A stretch of 64,000 nucleotides of DNA from Polytrichum commune (Eukaryota > Streptophyta > Polytrichopsida > Polytrichales > Polytrichaceae): NCBI GenBank assembly GCA_950295325.1, contig OX485803.1, positions 28,883,554 through 28,947,553 of the forward strand. Reading direction: 5' to 3'. Below, piece after piece: positions 46,545 to 59,859 of the stretch. Position 1 is the first letter of the stretch. The number at the start of each line of letters is the position of its first letter. Under the pieces are notes generated by a model. It did not search any database. It saw nothing but the letters and a program-made list of their open reading frames with translations, and was not told where the DNA came from. The position numbers and the translations under genes are program-made.

Positions 46545-48272
46545 ATGGATACGGCAAGTGAAGGATTTCCAGACATGACAAGTGGAGGATCTGGAGACAT
46601 GGCAAGTGCAAGTGGAGGATTTGGAGGCATGGCAAGTGGAGGATCAGGTTGTCACAGATCACATGTACGCAAGGCCGCTGGGTTGGAGTGGGATGTTTAT
46701 GATGACGACACCCAAAAAGCCAGGGCATGTTGGGAGAATGTACCACAACCGTGGTCAGCGAAGACTGCAATGCAGTACGTGGATTTCCCTCACTTTGATC
46801 GGTTGTGGCCAAGACCTTGTCACGAGCGACACTGCAAGGCCATCAGTGCGAGTTATATGCAGCTTGATGACGTGGAGGCAAAATGGAGATTCCTAACGAT
46901 ACTTAGAAGTATCTCCAATTTGGATAGATGGCCCAAGAGTGCAATTCCAAAGTCGGTGGCGTGTATGATGTATGCGGAGCACGTGTTGCGAGTTAGGGTG
47001 GATTGGTCAAGTTTGGCAGCTCTGCATAATCAGAAATTTGGGGTATTGGAATTGCATTCACTAAATGCACAGTTCCAGATATTCCATACACTCCCGTTCC
47101 GGAGTGGTTCAGGAGGAATCCTCGACTAGTGGATGAGCCTGGGGCCCCAATTCCAGAGGGTCGGGAACCAAAAAAACCACGTAATCGTAAACGACCAGCC
47201 AATGACGTGGAGATGGCCATCGAGGAGGCGTTTGAGCATATGGATGAGGGCATGGAGGCAAATGTCGAGGTCAACAACCTGATCAACGACGTGGTTAACG
47301 AGATCCTAGACGAGGTAAACCTTAGTGAACTTGGAGCGGACCCGATGGAGAGCAGAATGGAGGAATTACGTAAGCAACATGCGTTGGAAATTCGTGAGTA
47401 TAAAACGATGATTTTCGAGTTGGAAAATCGAGTTGCAACACTTACGATGGGGGAGGCTGGCAATTCAAGTAGTACACCAATTAACCTTCAGTCTTTAGAA
47501 GCAGAGAGGGATGCAGCTTTACAGGAGGCCAAGATTGCAAAGTCACAAGCTCTGGAAGTATGTATGAGGAATGAAGTAATGCGAGGAAAGATAGAGGCTT
47601 TGCAAAAGGAGGTGGTGGACATGCAACAACAACTTCAAGTGGTCAATGAAATGGTTGTTGATCACGAAGCCAAGATTGGCGGACTAGAGGAGCAGAATGC
47701 AAGGTTGAAGAAATTCCTGTTGGATGCGATTGTGAAGCGCAAGAATATGAGGACAAGCACATTGCTTGCTATGACTAAGGCTCGTCAATTTGAAGCTGAG
47801 TTTGAGAGCATCCAGAAAGAATGGAACCGCAATCAGAGAATGCGGAACATGATGCTCACGTCATGGCCAGAAGATGAGCATATGTACCCTAGTAGGTGGG
47901 ATATAACTAATGAGTGGACATTGCCAAACGGGAGCATCGATTGGCGTCAAGTGACCGACCCAGATCACCATTGGGATGTGACCCAAGTGCATGAATATCC
48001 ATTCCGCATGAGGGGTGAGTTGTTATGGCCAAATCCACAAGAACAGGCTGTAGTTGGCTGCAATTGATGCACTTTTGCATAGAGTTGCGGATGATGCGGT
48101 ATTGAGATGGTTAAATGGTGGGCCTAGACCACGTAATGTTGTTCCATTGTCTCCTGGTAGTCGTCCATACCTCACCCGTGGAACAACGCGAAGCATGGAA
48201 GCGGGGGAATCATCTCGAGCACGACGAGGATCTATTTCAGCTAGAATAGATCTCGATTCAGATTCGGATTAG
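46545..48272 (+). CDS. Hypothetical coiled-coil protein, frames disturbed
   Basis: Three consecutive plus-strand blocks. Block 1 (46,545 to about 47,000) starts MDTASEGFPDMTSGG, is Gly/Ser/Met-rich, then has ENVPQPWSAKTAMQYVDFPH. Block 2 (about 47,070-48,067, open upstream of 47,129) contains PVPEWFRRNPRLVDEPGAP, a basic KKPRNRKRP patch and then about 130 residues of heptad-like coiled coil (for example AALQEAKIAKSQALEV). Block 3 (48,054-48,272) ends in an acidic DLDSDSD tail. Blocks 1 and 2 may be joined by a short intron whose acceptor is near 47,070 (AATGCACAG), but no donor fits cleanly. Blocks 2 and 3 need an indel. I do not know the family; it may be a transposon accessory gene. Confidence 0.5.
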
Positions 48273-48971
48273 GCATTTTTGTACCATGTTTAGAAAGTTG
48301 TATAGGAACAGAGGAAGACTTTGGACACAATGAACATATTTCATGTTCAAAGAATATGTAATATAAAGAGGATTTACCGACAAGTTGTCATTTCTAAGAT
48401 CGTGTAAAAGATAGCATATGGATGCCACATGTTTTAATGTTATTCGAAACTTTTAAAAACTTACTTGAATATTAGTAATTCATATGATAGTCTAACCAAA
48501 AGTACTATTGATTACATAGTCAATATTGAATACCACATAAAGATATAATTATATAAAACGGATAAAAAGGTCCTTAAAAAGAAGATGTCACCAACAAAGC
48601 ATGTACAATCGAGCAATAGGGGATTGCAATATTTATAAAAGCATTTTCTTTAAGAAGCTCAATAAATAAACATAAAACTCCATTCACAGTAAGAATAATA
48701 CAAAATAGTAATTAATAAAGGCATAACATGTTGTTGGAGATTAATTGCAATGCTAAGTTGACAACCATATTGTATTTTTAAGATTTAAAAAAACATGCAA
48801 TAAATAATTTTATTCCTATAATAAAATGATACAACTTCGAAGGTAACGTTCGCTTTGTGGTCTAAATATCTTACTGAAGGCCCTAAGGTTGTAACTTGTA
48901 TCAATTTTGACGTAAGTAATAAATTATGGGAGTACGTGGGAACACCAAAATACCGCATTTGTGCAAAACCA
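48273..48971. other. AT-rich spacer between convergent genes
   Basis: It separates the coiled-coil gene (+) from the hAT transposase (-) and should hold both 3' ends. No gene seen. Confidence 0.5.
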
Positions 48972-51535
48972 TTACGTTTGAATCCGTACTGTGGGATCAT
49001 TTGCTTCGACACATCTTGGGTCCTCTTCAGACTCGTCTGTGCTGCAATCATCATCCGTTTGGGTAGTCGCGCTCCGAAGATGCAACTCTCGGTCACGTTG
49101 TGAGAAAATTATCTTCTTGGTCGGCCAGGAGCCCTTTGCATCCTGTATGCCATTTTCATCTAGATGTGGTCTACTCTCATCTTCATTGTAGTCTTCAGCA
49201 GTAAACGGAAGCGATCTTTCCTGATACCTCTTCCTAGTACGTTTGACACCTCTCGTAGTTCTCTGACGCCCTCCACCCGTACCACGACTTGAGTGCACTT
49301 CATCTCTACTTCCATCTATAAAAACATCCCCCGTTGTACTTCCGCCTCCAATTCCAAGGCCACCTGTTCCATTGGATTGACTGTGTGGAAGTGAAACTGA
49401 TGTGGACGGAATTGCAATTGGTATGTTCTCAACAACATGTCGACGAACAGATTGACGACGTGGCGCCTCAGTAGTAACATTTCTTGAAACATTGTGTATA
49501 GCAACCAAAGTAGCACCCACCGTAGTTGCACGTGAAACACCCAATCTAGAAATATTGGCAATACTTCGAGTGAGAGGACGACGTTGACCTTGTGCATGTA
49601 CTTGCACCGTAGAGGTGGATGCAGTTCTTTGAAGAGCACGGAATCGAGTTGTAGGTATTTCAGGAACATTGGGCGTTTGATCTTCTACACGATGGTTGGA
49701 TATGAGGGAGGCGTCTATGGATTCAGAATGTACTCGGGCTGGAAGTGGATCCTTTTGAACGTGCGTTGGCTCATTTGCGGGTAGTACATTGTTACCTTCA
49801 CCAAAAGAAAGAGAATCGCTCCGAGGTTGCAAGGAATCTACTTCAATTCCTACATTCTCACTTGCCCCCATAGCAACATTATGGTCAGGGCGAAACCCTT
49901 GTCCAGTGTGGAGAGTTTCAAAAGGCGAGCCTCCAATAGACCCCTCATGATCATCATGCATTCCGTCGTTATGTTGGGGGATATCCGGTTCATCAAAATC
50001 AAACACCCCAAGGTTTCCATCACCACCATTGCCATCCTCATCTTCTGAATCATGATTCTCGGAATCGAGGTCATCCAAATCAAAGTCGATGTCATCAACA
50101 TTGTTGTTATCATCATTTCCGGCCCTATCATTTGGATCCACGTCATCTTCGTTGTCATCTTCTTCCTCAAGGTCATCGTCAGAATGGACCTCATTCAATT
50201 CGTACCATTGCGCAGGTCTTGGGCCCCTCCGATATCGAATAAGCCTACTATTGGTATATATGTAGACGAGGTCCTCAGCACGACTATGCTTCAAGCGATT
50301 GCGACTCTTGTTGTGAACATATGAATACATGCTCCAATTGCGTTCACATGCGGATGTGGAACATACTTGTGCAAGGATACGTCTTGCTATTGTTTGGAGG
50401 GCTTTAGCTCCACCTCCCATTGCATCCCACCATTCATGGAGAGGTGCGGCATGCATGCTCGGGTCAGTAGAATCAGCAAAAGGCCCTCGATTTTCAAGGA
50501 AATCTTGGTACTGGTGGAGGATTTGGACATAAGTGTCCTCATCTTGAGCAAGCCTGCGAAGAACTCGATTTAGGATTGTCCTCGAATTGTCATCCTCATG
50601 GAGTGGGGCCCAACCACGTAGAAGCGGATTTAACATCGCTCCAGCCCAATATAGATCATTCAACATCAACCTCCATCTATTTTGAAACGTTAGCATAGCA
50701 TTTGCAGCAAGCTCAGGGCTTAAGCGAAATGGAGGTTTACTGAATCCACGAATATGGGTTTGTAAATCATGCATGACCCTCCAAGCCATTCCCATTGCAG
50801 GCGCCTTGCCATCAAATACACGAAGAGCTTTAACAACCGGGATCACCATATACAAAAAAATTTCGCACGTGTTCCAGAATCCATCAGAACGTATAAAGCT
50901 TCGCACAGCAGAGCCCTTCATGTAAGAGGTGCGAGATCTCCTCCTCATATCACGCATTAGAGTAGGCCAATCCTCATCAACCACCATTCTTTCCAAAACA
51001 TTGCGTACTTGGAGAAAACGTTCTATCATGATGAAGTTCGTTGCAAAACGGGTCTCTACAGGTAGGCGGAGTGAGAGATTTGGTGACAACCTCCGGAATA
51101 TAGCTTGAGAAGCATGATGGTTTTTAACAAATACACAAATATGGCGCGCTTTTTTCACCAATTTTTTCACCCATTCCTCCTTCCCCCAATCTTCTAAGAG
51201 GAGATCTAGGCAATGTGCAGCACATCCTTGAAAATATAGATCGGGATTTGCTCGAATCAAGTCGCGAGCAGCGGAGGCCATAACTGGGGCATTGTCAGTG
51301 CAAACTTGGACCACATTATGTCGACCAACCTTTTCCACAAATGGTTGAATTTGAGCAGCAACGTAGACATGATCCTTGTGATTTCCCGTGGTGTCAATGG
51401 TACCCAAGAAAACGTCTCCCTTTGTGCCACATTGAAGAACGTTTAGGAGAGGTCGGTTTTGCAAGTTGTCCCATCCATCGCAACATAGTGTAACGCCATA
51501 TTTGTCAACGGAATTCCCCAACTTCTCCTTCACTT
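48972..51535 (-). pseudogene. hAT transposase, 5' end cut off by CACTA insertion
   Basis: The open part is about 854 residues. Numbering from the GTG codon at 51,533: the DUF659-like start of the hAT catalytic core with CCDGWD (18-22), VCTDNAPV (77-84) and GCAAHCLDLLLEDW (103-116); VETRFATNF (159-167); and the C-terminal dimerisation region at about 370-430 (ILAQVCSTSACERNW, then NKSRNRL). The remaining 410 residues are an unusual tail: a long Asp/Glu/Asn-rich stretch (about 450-520), then a Ser/Thr/Arg-rich region. The upstream part, where hAT proteins carry a BED zinc finger, is missing because the CACTA element begins at 51,536 inside the coding sequence. The rest should lie past the far end of that element, outside the window. 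Confidence 0.9.
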
Positions 51536-51559
51536 CACTATGCCAAATACATGCTTTTT

Positions 51560-52470
51560 TGACTGGGGTTTTTGACTAAAAATGGTATAAAACCAGGTAC
51601 TTGACTAGGACTACAGTAGTGGCAAAGTGAGTCAACTGCTTGTCAGGTCGGACCAGTCGCTTGCAACAAGTTGACTATGGTTTATTCTGTGGGCATTTCG
51701 TTCCCTATGCACGTTCCCAATGACCTTTTGGGACCTCGATTGGCACCGCCCTTGGGACCTTGTGTGACTTGACTACATATAGTCAAGTATTGTTAACTAA
51801 CAGTAGTAAACATGTAGTGCCTACTCTAGTAAAGATAGTTAGGAAATCTTGACTATACCTAGTAAAAGCTTAGTCATGTCAATAACTATGTCGCTTCACT
51901 AAGTCTAGTCATTATGATTTGTGTATAATCCAAAAAAAACATAGTCAAGTTTGCTCCAACGTTCCACCATATTTAGTCACATTGTTGTGACTAGGATTAG
52001 TCAAGGGATTGTTCATGGTGGATAATCTAGGGTTTACCTTGACTAAAACTAGTCACACAATTGGCATTCAGCTGGTTTTAGGGTTTTTTTTTTCACTACT
52101 TGGAATCGTTTTAGTAATTGTTGTCAATTGCAAACTACTACGCATAGTCAACTCCTCATTCATTTTAGTCTTGCATTCCAGATTCTTGACTGACTCTAGT
52201 CAGCCCATGTGAATTGTTTTAGTCTTCATTTTTAATATTGCTATCACAAGTAGTCAAGTTAATACGACTAGTGATAGAGATAGATGCATATCCATGAATG
52301 TGCAATCTGTACTACTTCTGGTAACAAGCTCAGTTGCGCATATTCAAACATTGCATAGAAACAGTCACTGGTGGCAATCCATACACTGGTTAAAAGAGCT
52401 TTTTATATTGAAAATAGTTGTTATTGCAAATAGTCCTCCCATAACCACATGCGGGTTCCTAGAACTAGTC
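51560..52470. repeat. TGACTA/TAGTCA motif block at the CACTA left end
   Basis: Dense TTGACTAG, TAGTCAAG and related 7-8-mers in both orientations, typical of the subterminal transposase-binding regions of CACTA elements. Further blocks: 52,855-53,110, 53,560-53,735, 54,000-54,220, 54,895-55,140, 56,700-56,880, 57,470-57,540, 60,545-60,725 and 62,505-62,625. Confidence 0.8.
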
Positions 52471-55400
52471 AAAAACTAAACTGCCGGAGGCCGGCGCAAA
52501 CATTCTGTGGGCCACAAAATAAATTGCCCAACGGCATCACCAATTTTGGACACCGGTGGATCATCTAGCATTAAGGGTTTATATAGCACATATTTGTCAT
52601 CGTGGCTCTGCAGCACTGCCAAGGACACAGTTCCTTCAGCGATTACTACTCCGTGCAATGTCCCCCCCGGAAGAGTCGTGACCCGCCCTTCCCCTACTAG
52701 AAGGGATTCCTCGTCGACTCCTATTCCCATGATCTGTACGACGTCTCCTGCTACAAAGGGTAGCGGTGCTTCAACCTCCTTCAATATTTCTTTCTCCTAC
52801 AAAGAAATTGACATGCTCAAAAAGTTAGCAAGTGCCCACTCTGAAACTGATATTTAGGGTATGTTGACTAGACCTAGTCAACTATTAGTCTAGACTTAGT
52901 CACGGGTTAGTCCAGCATTAGTCATGGGGTAGTCTAGCATTAGTCAATGGTTAGTCAAACATTAGTCATGTGTAACTAGACTGTAACTAGACTACAACTT
53001 GACTATAACTAGACTGCAATTTGACTATCTCTGCACTTTGACTGTAACTACACTGCAAGTTGACTATAAATATGAGTTAGTCACAACTTCAAGGATCACA
53101 TTGACTATATCAAATTTGTCAAGTACATTATAAACTTTTTACCTTTGGACATTTTGCTGCACCTTTCTTGGGTTTAGGCTTTCCTATGTCATCCCCTTTC
53201 TTGGGTTTAGGCTTTCCTCCGTCATCCACATGCTGTTTAGTACGTAATTTTCTAGGCCCTTGAGGTGACTGAGTTCCAATTTGCAGCTTCTGTAACTCCG
53301 TGGCCCTCGGCCTCTTCTTCGGAGTGCCTATGCCAACTCCTTTGTCACCTGCAACATCTTGGGTTGCCGTTTCCCTTGAGCCCAAGCTTACCTCCTCGTC
53401 ATCTTCTTTCTCCAAACCGTCAACCTTCATTTCTGATGGGCTTAGGTCAGAGGACTTCCGCTTTTTCCCCTGCACAGAGTACCCAGCTGTCCTATTCAGT
53501 CAATAAACTCAACTTGAATGGTCTGCAAGAAGTCACCTTCTGCGCTAACTAGATTTCACTTTGACTATAACCAGACTGTGACTGTAACTAGACCATACTT
53601 TGACTGTAACTAGACCATACTTTAACTGTAACTAGACTACACTTAGACTAACTAGACTATAGGCCGACTATAACTAGATTATAATGTGACTATAACTACA
53701 AGTTGATTATAACTACACTACAATTTGACTACATATCACCTTCTGCGCATCAAGTGTGTGTGCAGCTCCTGCAGGGGCTGTGTCATTTTTGGGAGAACCT
53801 CCTCTTGAGTCTCCTCTTGATTTTGAGGAGGCCATTTCTGATGGACTTCCGTCAGAGGCCTTCCGCTTTTTCCCCTGCACAGAGTACCCAACTATCTTAT
53901 TTAGTCATCCATCCAAAAGGGTTCCACTAAAAACCCAAGTTTACGAGAATTTAGTCACCAACTCAACTTGAATGGGCTGCAAGAAGTCACCATCTGCACT
54001 AACTAGAGTAAGTGTTTGACTGTAAGCAGACTACAATGTGACTGTAACTAGCTTACACTTTGACTGTAACTAAACTATACTTTGACTGTAAGTAGACTAC
54101 ACTTTGACTAACTAAACTATGGCGCGACTATAACTAGATTATAATTTGACTATAACTACAAGTTGATTATAACTACACTACAAGCTGATTATACCTACAC
54201 TACAAGTTGACTACATATCACCTTCTCCGCATCAAGTGTGTGTGCAGCTCCTGCAGGGGCTGTGTCATTTTTGGGAAAACCTCCTCTCGAGTCTCCTCCT
54301 GATTTTGAAGAGGCCACTTTCTGGATTGGAACCTGCAAAATGTAGGCAACGACACGTAGTTAAGGTTGAGGGTTGCAACAATGAACAAGTTAAATTCACC
54401 AATTCAAATTCGGAACACCTATATAGAGTTAGTACCGATTTCAGCAAGCACTCTGATGTGCTCTGCTGAAGTCCGCTGAAATCCATGTTTGGAGTTGAAT
54501 GCTTCTGCGGGATGGATGACTGCGGCTGCACATTGCAAATATTGGTATCTACTGGAACGGGGACGTTCAGATGTTGCATGATAGCCTTCACATGTGCCTC
54601 CATTGCACTCATGCGGGTGTAAAAGTCGCGCTTGAGGAATTTTACTTCCATTGCCAGGGATGGTGATGGCATCTCGGCTTGGCTTGCACCTGCAGATATG
54701 TGAGACACGTTGGAGCATCCCACAGGTTGCTTCTTGCGAGCTTTTTGTCGTTGCATCTTGGACTCAATCTCCTCACGGCTTGGATCCCGTTGCAGCTCTA
54801 CTGCCTGCAGAAGCACCGTCTTGCAGTTCAATTGCATTAATCAGACATTAACCCATTACATTTTGAAACATGCTGTCAAATAAGCATGAACTGAAATACA
54901 AGGTGACTACAGATAGACTACAAGGTGACTGAAACTAGACTACAAACGTGACTGCAACTAGACTATAAGGTGACTGCAACTAGACTACAACTAAACTGTA
55001 TGTTGACTACAATTAAACTACATGTTAACTACAACTAAACTACATATTGACTACAACTAGATTAAATGCTGATTATAACTAGACTAACTTTTAACTACAA
55101 CTAGACCACAACGTGACTAGAGGTTGACCACAACCGGCCTACAACCTGAGTACATGTTCTCTAACATGTTACTACAACCTCCTTGGATGTTTACTAAGCC
55201 ATAATTGAAGAACTATATCCTTAGGTTGGATCACATAACATTGCATTGATCGTCACCAAATCATCTTGTCAGCAGTTGTTTAGAAGGAATTTAAACATAG
55301 CTTCAACAAGGATTGAAAATCACTCAAACTTTGATTTGATTGCCTAATATTACACCCTGCATAACATCATCTCAAGACCCTTATTCCATTCCCCACATAG

Positions 55401-57537
55401 TACATTTTGTAATACTAGGAAACTCTAAGGGACATTTAGAGAGATAGCTTTTATAAAAATGTTCATGAGTTCAGATACTAATCTTGTAGATAACATTAGT
55501 ACATGTGTAAGGGGAGGAAAACACTTCAAGCTACGAGGTGGTTATCAAATTCAAGACTGCAGGGTGACTAGAACATGATTAGAGGTTGACTAGAGGCAAA
55601 TTACTTACCAGATATGCGGTGACCTCCCCCTCGGACCGACCAGCATGAGAAAGCCGCTTCAGTTAAGCTCGGTTCTGAGTCAGAGTCTCTGCTTGCTTCA
55701 CCTTCTTCTCATCTGCGATTAGTGCCGACAGGTTGACCCAATGGTCTTGGCGGATGTGCTTGGGTTGCTCCTTGCCAGCGATCATTAATTTCTTCATGGC
55801 ATACCTCTTCATCTTTAACTGTGTTTTCAAATTGGAATGAAAATACCACTCTGTAACGTGCCCAATGCCACCTTCGTACTCAAAGGTGTTATCCACCCTC
55901 TTCTTGATATTTAGCAGTGTCATTGGATTGTGGTCGTTGAAATTATCGACGCTGAAGTCCAGGTCCACTGCATGGCCACGTAGGCATTTCAACCATAGGT
56001 GTCGGTTTACCCCGCATGGACTCCCCTTCATGTCAACTTCTACGGTGTACCGTTTTTTTCCCTGTTGCTCTCGGACCGGTGCTTCCTGCTGCTGTTGCCG
56101 TGAATGCAGCCGCCTCCGATGGCGCTTATCAGCATCCAAATTCCGTGATAATCCATCGAAGTCTTCTCCTCCACCTACATCCGGTGTGAGCTTTGCCGCT
56201 TGACGTTGCGCATGAGCCCTTTGTACCTTCAACATCTCCAACTCTTTGCTCAAAATCTTGAGGTCCATACTTGCATAGTCTTCCGAACCAACTTCAGAGG
56301 TCTTAGCAGAATAACGTGAACCTTCGTACCTCCGAGCATTAGGTGGTGCAAAGTCTGGGTATAGGCTCTCCTCGTCCAAGAAGTCGTGGGCGTCCTCATC
56401 GTTCGATGACCACGTCACACTCGTCAACATGGTGCGTTTTGGCTTCACTGCTGTCGATGAAGGTTGTTGCACTGTTTGTGGCACCGCAAATTTCGTGGCA
56501 GAGGGTGTTGGTGGCCGTGAACGTCCTTCCTCGGTTGTGGTCTTGGCACTGCAACGCCTTCTAACTTCCCACTTCGTAGGTTCTGACAATACAAGTTTGG
56601 ACTGCACATTTGGTACACAATGACTTAGTTCACTATCACCGCACGTATTAGGGACTATTGCCTTAACAAGTATGAAGTCATGTCAAAGCTTTAGAGAGGC
56701 CAACCTGCAATTGACTGTGATTTGACTAGACTTAGTCATACTAGTGTTAGTCAAACGAGTACAACCTATAACTACGAGTTGACAAGTTCTCCTGTAGACT
56801 GACTGGCACTAGTCAAGACGAACACTTAATTAGTCAAGTATCTCTACATTAGTCAAGTTTGTCTAGTTCATTGGTCATGTATGCAAGATATGTGCATCAA
56901 GAAGTGTGGTCAATCAGCACTCCATATTCATTATGTAGTGCAACAAAGTGGCTTATGAGGTCATGTACTTGTTCTTTGTGGCAGGTTCTAAATTACTTGT
57001 AGGTTCATTAGCCAACAGTTTTGTAACCAAGGGATGAGTGCGCATAGTAGATGCATAATCACTTGTAGGTTCAAATTTCAAGCCTTATATCCTAATTACG
57101 TGCCGCCAAGTTCACAACACGTATGGGGGACTATTAACTTAACAAGTATGAAGTAATGTCAGAGCTTGCGAAAGGCCCACCTGCAAAGGAGTCTGACGTG
57201 CTGGGGATGGTGGCAACAATGCTTCCACTGACCTTCTGGTCCTCGTCCCCGCTTCTTCCAATGCCTGCAGTGCCTGCGCAGTAATTAGTCTGCATGTGTA
57301 CTGGTACTACACGGCTCTTTAGGTCAATACATATAGTTAGAGACACTGGTTAATCAAGCAATTGGTCATTGTAAACAACTGGCACCACAGTGGTGAAATA
57401 CCTACCAAAGGGTACTACACACAGTCACCCTATTTGCATACTTCACTAGTACCAATACAGGGTTTACTAGATTTGACTAGTGTTAGTCATACTGGAGTTA
57501 GGACTGCAGAGACAGTCATACTAGTGTTAGTCATACT

Positions 57538-57590
57538 AGTTTGAGAAATAACCGGTTGAAAGTTCAAGAGTGCAGGAAAATCACCGTAAA
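57538..57590. repeat. CCGGTTG dispersed repeat, partial copy f
   Basis: Only the first part is present (TTTGAGAAATAACCGGTTGA, then GTGCAGGAAAATCACCG), within the CACTA element. Confidence 0.7.
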
Positions 57591-59127
57591 GCTATGAGGC
57601 AATGGTTTTACTGGATCTGCTTTACCTTGTAGAGGTTAGCAGGCTAGCTCAAACACCAATCTATATAGCTATGGAGGAGAACTTGTACCACTATTTAGAT
57701 GAAAAAATTACTAGTAGTGCCGTATCAAGATGTATCCAGTGCCAACATTAGATGAATAAAGTGCCATCATAGCCAGCTGTAAGGGCAGGGCCAATCAGAG
57801 TGAATAAGGAATGATGGAAACAAACTGCGAAATTACAACTATGCATAAATTTGAAGCTTGCGGTGAGTGATCGCCGTCTTGAACACCTTGTTTCTTCTTA
57901 TTGATTTTCACAATGAGTGACTATAGTGATTCTATATTGTCACACATGCATGGCCAGCTAACATACTAATAGGATAAAAGTGCAACAACCTCAAGTTCAG
58001 CTGGTCGTAAGGCGGCCTTTAACTGCTCAGTTTCCTCCAACTGCAAGACTTGCATAAAATCATCAATGTTAGTGTGCAGACAAAATGCACGGTAATTTTC
58101 AAAATAAAGCAGACACAAGTTGTGATTCCAAACTTAACTAGTGAAAATGGATATGTGAAAATGCATTAACCTCACATTGTAACCGTGAAGTACAGAAATT
58201 GCCGGGTTTACAACTACACTACAAGGTTCACAACTCGTTGATACTCCCTCATTGCTCCATGAATTCTCACCTGCAGTTATCTGTAACATATTATAAGAAT
58301 TACCACAAGAATTGCCACAAAATTGGACAACAAAAAATTGGAGTGAAAGACAGAAAATTTGAGTGAAATTAAAATGGTTATTCATCATCCTGATTGGCCC
58401 AGTTTCTCCTAAAGGATGTGAAACACGTGATTAGTTAGTACGAGAGACACCACAAAACTAAATGATTCTTTCTTTTTTCTCATCAGAACATAGGAATTTT
58501 GAAGATGGCTTATCCATGTGTATACAAAAAGGTTTCAGAAATTGCATTAAGCTACAATGTGCAGCCATTGAAATGCAAAATTTCACCACATCCACAGTGC
58601 ACCCTCCACTAATTGACAACATTCTAATCAACTTAGACAAACCCCACCATTTATAATCAATTATTTTTAAGTCTAATGTTCACATAAAATCTCAGGAGTC
58701 TTGAGTTGCAAAGTTCAGCACCTTCCCTATCTGTAAGACACCATGGTACACAAAATGAAACCCAACTTATATATGGTACAAAAAGCCTTGTCTTTGGTTA
58801 GCAGTTCTTCGATGTCCAGGATTCACGTAGATTGTTACTATGAGATCTCAAGTACCAAATTCTCAGACTCAGCGATTCCAGTGGCGATAAATTTGAGGCT
58901 CCTTCGTTTTCTCACATCTTCAAAAAGACACTTATCTTTCAATCTATGGGGAACTACATGCATAAGATTCCGACCCTAAACTTAAACCTAACCCCCCTCT
59001 GTGCAACCACCAAATCACGGAAAACACATCTTTCAACCCATCAGATTAGATTTACATTGCGAGTTACAGCACACCCCTAGGGTCATCACACACATCAACC
59101 ATTTAAAGAGCATTTCACTGGAAGGAT

Positions 59128-59190
59128 CGACTGGTTGAGTTTGAGAGACCAGACCGGTTGAGGATCAAGACTTAAGGAGAATCACCGATC
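59128..59190. repeat. CCGGTTG dispersed repeat, partial copy g
   Basis: Contains CTGGTTGAGTTTGAGAGACC and ACCGGTTGAGGATCAAGACT, then GAGAATCACCGATC. It lies just below the end of exon 1 of the TNP1-like gene. Confidence 0.65.
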
Positions 59191-59816
59191 CCAGCAAATG
59201 TGGTGGCAAAACGCACCTCTCTCCCAGGCAGGTGACCACTCGGCGTCGGGGATGCTGCTCTCGTGGACCGCGTCACCCTCCTCGGCAGGACCTCCCGTTC
59301 CTTGATCGAAAAAAGACTTGGGACTGCCTCTGATTCTAAAAGTTCTTTCCCCGCCTTCTCTGCTCCGCCGACTTGAGATACAAGTGCAGGCAACCCTAAG
59401 TCGCGCAACTTCCTGTTGTTCCTCTCAATGTTCTGCAACCGAGAGGCCTCGTATGGAGTTAGAACTACTCCTTCCTCCGCTGTGGGGGACGCGGTTGGCT
59501 CATTGTTGCTGCTCCTTGGGGAATCGCCGCTCCTTGGTGAATCGCTGCTGCTTGTGGTGGCCGAACTATCGCTCCATGGTCCACCTTCACTCTCGCTACC
59601 TGTGTCCATGTCGAGACAGCATGGACAAAGTGGTGGCGGCAGCCCTCCAAAGCGACGCCATTGTGAAGGAGATGGTTTTGTACACCATACTAGCGAGCCG
59701 TTCACCAACAATTCGTGCACAATCGATGGTTCACTTTGGTGGCAACAATCGAGGAGTGTAGCTGCCGGCGTTGAAGCTTGCTGGGACGGAGGGTTAGAGT
59801 GCTCCACATGGCGGGG

Positions 59817-59853
59817 AGGGTTAGGAGGGTTAGGGTTAGGTTAGGGTTTAGGG
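59817..59853 (-). promoter_or_regulatory. Telo-box-like repeats upstream of the TNP1-like gene
   Basis: On the minus strand it reads CCCTAAACCCTAACCTAACC with further CCCTAA units, about 210 bp before the ATG. Such AAACCCTAA boxes occur in plant 5' regions, but a role here is inferred only. Confidence 0.45.
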
Positions 59854-59859
59854 ACCGTT

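Larger units (their letters stand above)
52476..59609 (-). pseudogene. TNP1-like CACTA gene, nine exons, one nonsense codon
   Basis: The exons are 59,217-59,609, 57,990-58,040, 57,181-57,273, 55,609-56,601, 54,436-54,804, 54,222-54,332, 53,740-53,874, 53,143-53,469 and 52,476-52,796. All are multiples of 3 with GT-AG borders, giving 930 codons. Exon 1 has YEASRLQNIERN and KLRDLGLP, a motif common in plant transposon TNP1-type proteins. Exon 4 resembles the plant transposase family PF03004 (VNLSALIADEKKVKQAETL), with an in-frame TAA at 55,663-55,665 (codon 492). Exons 6-8 show internal duplication: KNDTAPAGAAHTLDA in 6 and 7, GKKRK-SD-SPSEM in 7 and 8. Exon 9 resembles the DUF8039-type domain (VEAPLPFVAGDVV to VGQFILWPTECL). 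TNP1 proteins bind the subterminal motifs. Apart from the TAA the model is clean. The ATG at 59,609 is the first in frame. Confidence 0.75.

Noticed and set aside
58134-58388. Possible extra exon of the TNP1-like gene (AGENSWSNEGVSTSCE)
   Set aside because: An acceptor exists, but adding it is not needed for phase and it lacks a clear donor; left as intron.
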